Of a stretch of DNA of 9,596 nucleotides, positions 6,104 through 9,596 are shown piece after piece. This stretch comes from Candidatus Martarchaeota archaeon (GTDB lineage Archaea; Micrarchaeota; Micrarchaeia; Micrarchaeales; Micrarchaeaceae). Below the pieces are notes generated by a model. The model was given only the letters and a program-made list of their open reading frames with translations, was not told the DNA's origin and did not search any database. Made by a program: the position numbers and the translations under genes. The stretch spans positions 1 through 9,596 of the forward strand of contig JAMCYB010000016.1 in the NCBI GenBank assembly GCA_023474385.1. The letters are read 5' to 3'. Every line of letters begins with the position of its first letter. The stretch's first letter is position 1.

Positions 6104-6577
6104 TCACGCCTTGCCCTTTATAAGAAGCTCTGCAGTAGCAGGGTCGTACCTCCACTTTGCAGGGAGCGCGCCCTTCCTTATGTAGTAGCTTGTAAGCCTC
6201 CATATCTTTGATTCTGTGCGCTTGAGCCTTATTGTGCTGTGCACATCGCGCTTGTTCTTGTCTATGTGCTTCCTCATGCGCACGGCCCTTTTCATCAGGT
6301 CCATCATGTCCGGAGGTATGCTGTTCTTGAAGCCCTTCTCCTCGAGTATCTTGCCGAGGCGCTTGCCCGTGGCTTGGCGTATGTACTTGACGCCGTGGTC
6401 CCTCTTCAGGCGCTCGCCTATCTGTGCCGGGCCCGTGCCCTGCTTCGCATATTCGGTTATGAGATCCTCTATCTTCTCCTTCGGCAGCTCTCCAGAGCCC
6501 TTGCCGAAATCCTTCTCGTCGAGCACCGGCTTCCGTGATTTGGACTTGCCGTGCTTTCTAGTATGCATCCTAGCCAT
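6104..6577 (-). CDS. rps15: 30S ribosomal protein uS15 (archaeal S15/S13 type)
   Basis: Primary 16S rRNA-binding protein of the 30S platform. The 157 residues contain the archaeal/eukaryotic N-terminal extension (MARMHTRKHGKSKSR, then KIEDLITEYAKQGTGPAQIGERLKRDHG) and the S15 helical core. The core shows VRMRKHIDKNKRDVHSTIRLKRTESKIWRLTSYY in pieces, including the conserved H-x10-R-type rRNA contacts, and it ends ALPAKWRY. It is the first gene of rps15-rps3ae-carS. ATG 6577 has a weak AAAGGT motif eight or so bases upstream. The leader (6578-about 6633) contains a perfect 8-bp hairpin. In many euryarchaea a RecJ-like nuclease and Pcc1 lie between S15 and S3Ae; here the two ribosomal genes are directly adjacent. 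Confidence 0.96.
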   Translation of the reverse strand: MARMHTRKHGKSKSRKPVLDEKDFGKGSGELPKEKIEDLITEYAKQGTGPAQIGERLKRDHGVKYIRQATGKRLGKILEEKGFKNSIPPDMMDLMKRAVRMRKHIDKNKRDVHSTIRLKRTESKIWRLTSYYIRKGALPAKWRYDPATAELLIKGKA

Positions 6578-6611
6578 TCAATTTACCTTTTTCAATGTTA
6601 TACAAGCGTCA

Positions 6612-6632
6612 GGCGCTTCGGGCAGAAGCGCC
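6612..6632 (-). promoter_or_regulatory. Perfect 8-bp stem-loop in the rps15 operon leader
   Basis: Read on the minus strand: GGCGCTTC, loop TGCCC, GAAGCGCC, a perfect 8-bp stem with a 5-nt loop. It lies between valS and rps15, and by the TATA position (6656-6665) it would form the very 5' end of the operon mRNA, about 34 nt before ATG 6577. There is no following U-tract, so a valS terminator is unlikely. Downstream CGCTT (6608-6604) can pair with AAGCG (6618-6614) of the right arm, a weaker alternative fold. Confidence 0.6.
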
Positions 6633-6655
6633 ACTCAATATGTTTTATGGCAAAC

Positions 6656-6665
6656 TATAAAAATC
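6656..6665 (-). promoter_or_regulatory. TATA-like box of the rps15-rps3ae-carS operon
   Basis: Minus-strand ATTTTTATAG, overlapping the valS stop codon (6666-6664). Spacing predicts a transcript start near 6633, at the foot of the leader hairpin. A second candidate, CCATAAAACATATTG (about 6635-6649), would start transcription inside the hairpin and abolish it. Confidence 0.45.
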
Positions 6666-9105
6666 ATGCCTCTATCGTTGTGCTGTAGTCCTTCGACTTC
6701 GAAAGCTTGAGCGCCTTTGCGTTGCAGATGCCTTTCAGCTCCGCCTCCGAAGCGGCAACAACGCTATAATATGCTTCAGGAACATTTATATTTATAGCTG
6801 ATATTTCCTTGTTGAGCGATAGCTTCATGCCAGATTTCGCCTTCCTCACGTCCGATACTATGATGTTCAGGAAAGCCCCGGCATCCTCGTAATCTATGTC
6901 TACGATGTTGTTCGCGAATATGACGCCGTTTATCACGTAGTCGGCCTTGCCTGCCCTCTCCTTGTATTCTGGCATGCTCTGCGCGAATATGCTTGTACTG
7001 TTGTCGAGCAGGCGGAACACTTCTTCTGATATGAAAGGCATTACCGGTGCGAGCATCTTGAGCGAACTCTCCAGAACGTACTTCAGCGTGAATGCGGCGG
7101 TAGAGGCACTCTGCTTCATCTTGCCTGTCTTGTCGTATACCCTGTATTTTACGTCTTCCAAATAATAGTCGCAGAACTCGTGCCAGTAGAAATTGACGAG
7201 CTTCGACATCGCCGTGTACAGGTCCATGGAATCGTATGCCGCCCTGACCTCCTTTATGGTTGCATTTAGCCTGTTTGTTATCCATACATCGAACACGCCC
7301 ATGTGCTTCTCCGCGTTCGAAAGGTCGCGCGGTGCCCCGTCCTCAGCCAGGGCATTCTTCACGAACAGGGCTGAGTTGTAGAGCTTGTTGACGAACGACT
7401 TCGTGTAGTCGAGGTCCTCATACCTGAACACCTTGTCCTTGCCTGCGCTGCCGCTCAGCGCCACCCAGAGCCTCACCGCATCTATGCCGTACTTGTCAAG
7501 CAGCTCCTTAGGGCTCACGCCATTGCCAAGGCTCTTGTGCATCTCCTTTCCGTCCGTGCCGAGTATCATGCCGTGCACGAGTATCTTCTCGAACGGCTTC
7601 GAGTCCATAAGTGCCCAGTTCCTGAATATTGTGTAGAACGCCCACGTCCTCACTATGTCTGTCCCCTGTATCCGGAACGTTGCCGGATAGGCCTTCTCGA
7701 AGAGCTTCTTGTTGTCCGGCCATCCCGCCACAACCATAGGGGTTATTGACGAATCCACCCACACGTCGCACGTGTTCTTCTCCCCGACTATGTCAGTGCT
7801 TCCGCACTTGGGGCATTTTGAAACCTTTGATGGTCCTATCGCCGGATTGACCGGCAGCTCCTCCTCTCTCGGAGGTATTATTGCCCCGCACGAGCTGCAG
7901 TACCAGAATGGCATGGGGGTGCCGAAAACCCTGTTCCTCGATATGCTCCAATCCCATTCTATATAATTCGCCCAGTCTATGAGCCTCTGTTTTGTAGATT
8001 CAGGTATCCATGTTATACTGTCAGATGACTCTTTTATCCTGTCCGCGTATTCCTTCGTCTTTATGAACCACTGCACCGATGATATGAGCTCTATCGGCGT
8101 CCCGCAGCGGTCGTGTATCTTCACAGTCTGGACAGTCTTTTCGCGCTTGACAAGAAGACCCATTCCATCCAGCTCCTTTATTATCGCCTCGCCTGCATCC
8201 TTCGAAGGCATGCCGGTGAACTTGCCTGCGTTCTTCAGCCTGCCCCTCTCGTCAAGTGCGTCTATGAATGCGAGCTTGTGCTTGTAGAACATCATCACGT
8301 CGTTCTTGTCGCCGTACGTGCACACCATCTCTGCGCCTGTGCCGAAATCCTTTTCGACAAGGTCATCCGCTATTATGCTTACCTTGTTGCCGGATATTGG
8401 CACTTCTGCCTTCTTGCCTACCATGTGCTTGTACCTGCTGTCATTTGGATTTACGGCTATTGCCACGCATGCATGCATCAGCTCGGGCCTTGTTGTTGCT
8501 ATCTCTATGCTTGCATCGCCAATCTTGAAGTTTATGTAGTTGAGATGTGATTCCCTTTCCATGTCGTTTATCTCCTCCCTGGCTATCGATGTGTTGCAGT
8601 GGGGGCACCATTCTACCGGATGGTTGCCTCTGTATATGAATCCCTTCTCGTGCATCTTCAGCAAAGACAACTGCACCTTCCTCCTGTATTCGGGCGACAT
8701 AGTCACGTATTCGTGGCTGTCATCGAAGCTCGCGCCCAAGGAGAGCATCTGCTTCCTCATCGCCTGCATGTTTGCCGTAGCTATTTCTACGCATTTGCTG
8801 TAGAATTCCTCGCGGCCGAGGCCTTTGCCGTATTTATTCTCGACCTGCATCTCTGTCGGGAATCCTTGCGTGTCCCATCCAACTGGATAAAGAACGTTGT
8901 AGCCAGACATCCTCATGTACCTTGCCATGGAATCCAGATAAGAGACCCAATACGCCTGGCCCATGTGCAGCTCGCCGCTTGTGAAAGGCGGGGGCGTATC
9001 TATGACGCACAGCGGCCTGGTCTCGTCATCCTCCTTGAACACGAACAGCGCGCTCTCCTTCCAGTACGCCATCCATTCCTCCGCGCTTTTGGTATACATA
9101 GACAT
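6664..9105 (-). CDS. valS: Valyl-tRNA synthetase
   Basis: Cytosolic class I synthetase that charges tRNA-Val and edits mischarged threonine. The 813 residues have the family order. The catalytic N-part has the HIGH-type motif HMGQ (47-50) after DTPPPFTSGEL, then GWDTQGFPTE (77-85). A zinc knuckle has Cys167/Cys170. The CP1 editing domain has IATTRPEL (202-209) and a GTGAEMVCTYGDKND stretch (255-269). A second Cys cluster is at 403/406, 431/434 and 446, followed by the Val-specific DSSITP (451-456). The KMSKS-type motif is EMHKS (521-525) in DGKEMHKSLGN. A helical anticodon-binding domain starts at about 600. IATTRPEL, DSSITP and the CP1 sequence point to ValRS rather than IleRS or LeuRS. It is somewhat shorter than many archaeal ValRS (about 860-890). 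ATG 9105 and ATG 9099 are both possible starts. It lies 109 nt after the TRAM gene and has its own TATA-like sequences. Confidence 0.95.
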   Translation of the reverse strand: MSMYTKSAEEWMAYWKESALFVFKEDDETRPLCVIDTPPPFTSGELHMGQAYWVSYLDSMARYMRMSGYNVLYPVGWDTQGFPTEMQVENKYGKGLGREEFYSKCVEIATANMQAMRKQMLSLGASFDDSHEYVTMSPEYRRKVQLSLLKMHEKGFIYRGNHPVEWCPHCNTSIAREEINDMERESHLNYINFKIGDASIEIATTRPELMHACVAIAVNPNDSRYKHMVGKKAEVPISGNKVSIIADDLVEKDFGTGAEMVCTYGDKNDVMMFYKHKLAFIDALDERGRLKNAGKFTGMPSKDAGEAIIKELDGMGLLVKREKTVQTVKIHDRCGTPIELISSVQWFIKTKEYADRIKESSDSITWIPESTKQRLIDWANYIEWDWSISRNRVFGTPMPFWYCSSCGAIIPPREEELPVNPAIGPSKVSKCPKCGSTDIVGEKNTCDVWVDSSITPMVVAGWPDNKKLFEKAYPATFRIQGTDIVRTWAFYTIFRNWALMDSKPFEKILVHGMILGTDGKEMHKSLGNGVSPKELLDKYGIDAVRLWVALSGSAGKDKVFRYEDLDYTKSFVNKLYNSALFVKNALAEDGAPRDLSNAEKHMGVFDVWITNRLNATIKEVRAAYDSMDLYTAMSKLVNFYWHEFCDYYLEDVKYRVYDKTGKMKQSASTAAFTLKYVLESSLKMLAPVMPFISEEVFRLLDNSTSIFAQSMPEYKERAGKADYVINGVIFANNIVDIDYEDAGAFLNIIVSDVRKAKSGMKLSLNKEISAININVPEAYYSVVAASEAELKGICNAKALKLSKSKDYSTTIEA

Positions 9106-9157
9106 GGAAAACCCTGAGCATTTTTTATGGGGCCTATAGCTTCCCCAAATAAGTAGT

Positions 9158-9170
9158 GAATATAAAAATA
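9158..9170 (-). promoter_or_regulatory. TATA-like box of valS
   Basis: Minus-strand TATTTTTATATTC with core TTTTTATA (9168-9161). It predicts a transcript start near 9138 and a leader of about 33 nt. A second AT-rich element, CCATAAAAAATGC (about 9119-9131), would start transcription near 9099, making the second Met codon leaderless. Confidence 0.45.
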
Positions 9171-9183
9171 AAAAATAAAGAGT
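9160..9183 (-). terminator. T-rich terminator of the TRAM gene
   Basis: About 31 nt after the TRAM stop, the minus strand reads CTCTTTATTTTTTATTTTTA, a U-rich run in RNA of the sort that suffices for archaeal termination. The palindrome CCTTAAGG (9194-9201) lies just before it. The same sequence overlaps the valS TATA box, so one element may end one gene and start the next. Confidence 0.5.
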
Positions 9184-9213
9184 ATGCGCCTTTCCTTAAG
9201 GTAAACTCGCCGC

Positions 9214-9501
9214 TTACTGTATTATCTCTCCTATTGCGAACCTCGGCTTTACCTCGACGATCTTTACCTTAACCTCGTCTCCCTTCTTTGCGCCCTTCAC
9301 GAAGATCACGAAACGGTCCTTCCTTGCTATTCCGTCTCCCTTCTCGGCTACTTCCTCTATTTTCAGCGTTACCTCGTCGCCAACCTTCACAGGCTTTGGT
9401 GAGAAGTAATCTGGGTTCATCCTCATGCCAGACCTTTCTCCGCGGCGTTCACGCCTCTCTTCATTCATTCCTTGTCCTTCATTATCTCCTTCTTCGTTCA
9501 T
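9214..9501 (-). CDS. Small TRAM-domain protein, probable RNA chaperone
   Basis: A 95-residue protein with two parts. Residues 1-30 form a charged, Glu/Arg/Gly-rich and probably disordered tail (GMNEERRERRGERSG). Residues about 36-95 are a complete TRAM domain, a small five-stranded RNA-binding OB-like fold: PVKVGDEVTLKIEEVAEKGDGIAR, then VIFVKGAKKGDEVKVKIVEV, ending FAIGEII. Stand-alone TRAM proteins of archaea bind tRNA and other RNA and are reported as cold-shock-type RNA chaperones in methanogens; that role here is inferred. I prefer ATG 9501; an in-frame TTG at 9516 would add five residues (MSTDS). Neither start has a good Shine-Dalgarno site, and the TATA box at 9551-9560 gives a leader of about 29 or 14 nt. 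It is followed by a T-rich terminator and valS, both translation-related genes in the same direction. Confidence 0.9.
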   Translation of the reverse strand: MNEEGDNEGQGMNEERRERRGERSGMRMNPDYFSPKPVKVGDEVTLKIEEVAEKGDGIARKDRFVIFVKGAKKGDEVKVKIVEVKPRFAIGEIIQ

Positions 9502-9550
9502 CGAATCCGTACTCAATACGTAGAATTAGCTTTCCGCGTTACTACATATC

Positions 9551-9560
9551 ATTTTATATA
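9551..9560 (-). promoter_or_regulatory. TATA box of the TRAM gene
   Basis: Minus-strand TATATAAAAT preceded by CCCC. The predicted transcript start is near 9530, upstream of both candidate start codons (9516 and 9501). Confidence 0.55.
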
Positions 9561-9573
9561 GGGGCGCCTCAGA

Positions 9574-9582
9574 TTTATAATA
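9574..9582 (+). promoter_or_regulatory. Possible TATA box of a divergent gene beyond the right edge
   Basis: Plus-strand TTTATAATA, 14 bases from the TRAM TATA box. It would start a plus-strand transcript just past 9596, suggesting a divergent promoter pair. The same bases could also be read on the minus strand as TATTATAAA, so direction is uncertain. Confidence 0.25.
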
Positions 9583-9596
9583 CTTTCTGATTTTCC

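Noticed and set aside
1..9596. CRISPR array, insertion sequence or other mobile element
   Set aside because: There are no spaced direct repeats, no transposase or integrase motifs and no terminal inverted repeats; gene content is ordinary chromosomal.

Overview
The window looks like part of an archaeal chromosome, most likely from a small-genome DPANN lineage (Micrarchaeota/ARMAN-like is my best guess, not proven). Archaeal markers are eS1 (S3Ae), uS15 with the archaeal/eukaryotic N-terminal extension, CDP-archaeol synthase, an STT3/AglB oligosaccharyltransferase, an S-layer N-terminal domain, an archaeal ValRS and a small TRAM protein. Archaeal-type TATA elements lie close upstream of most transcription units, several at the roughly 26-nt spacing that predicts leaderless or nearly leaderless mRNAs.

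Left part (1-4803), cell envelope. A minus-strand S-layer protein gene begins at 253 and runs off the left edge. Across a 335-nt gap, a plus-strand series follows: a membrane-anchored LamG-domain protein (589-1446), an AglB/STT3-type oligosaccharyltransferase (1658-4138) and a membrane-anchored protein of unknown function (4219-4803). The two anchored proteins and the exposed domain of AglB itself are full of N-x-S/T sequons, so the block reads as an N-glycosylation enzyme next to plausible surface substrates. The AglB has unusual active-site motifs: RGD where DxD is expected, and IWPDG where WWDYG is expected.

Right part (5002-9501), housekeeping, all on the minus strand and convergent with the envelope block. 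Read in transcription order it holds a TRAM-domain protein (9501-9214), valS (9105-6664), then a tight rps15-rps3ae-carS cluster (6577-5002) with gaps of 4 and 3 nt. The last three genes are almost certainly co-transcribed, which ties synthesis of two small-subunit ribosomal proteins to synthesis of the CDP-archaeol membrane-lipid precursor. A perfect 8-bp hairpin lies in the predicted leader of this operon.

I see no mobile element, CRISPR array, tRNA or rRNA. The candidates most worth checking as new biology are the divergent AglB with its sequon-rich neighbours and the 5' hairpin of the S15 operon.
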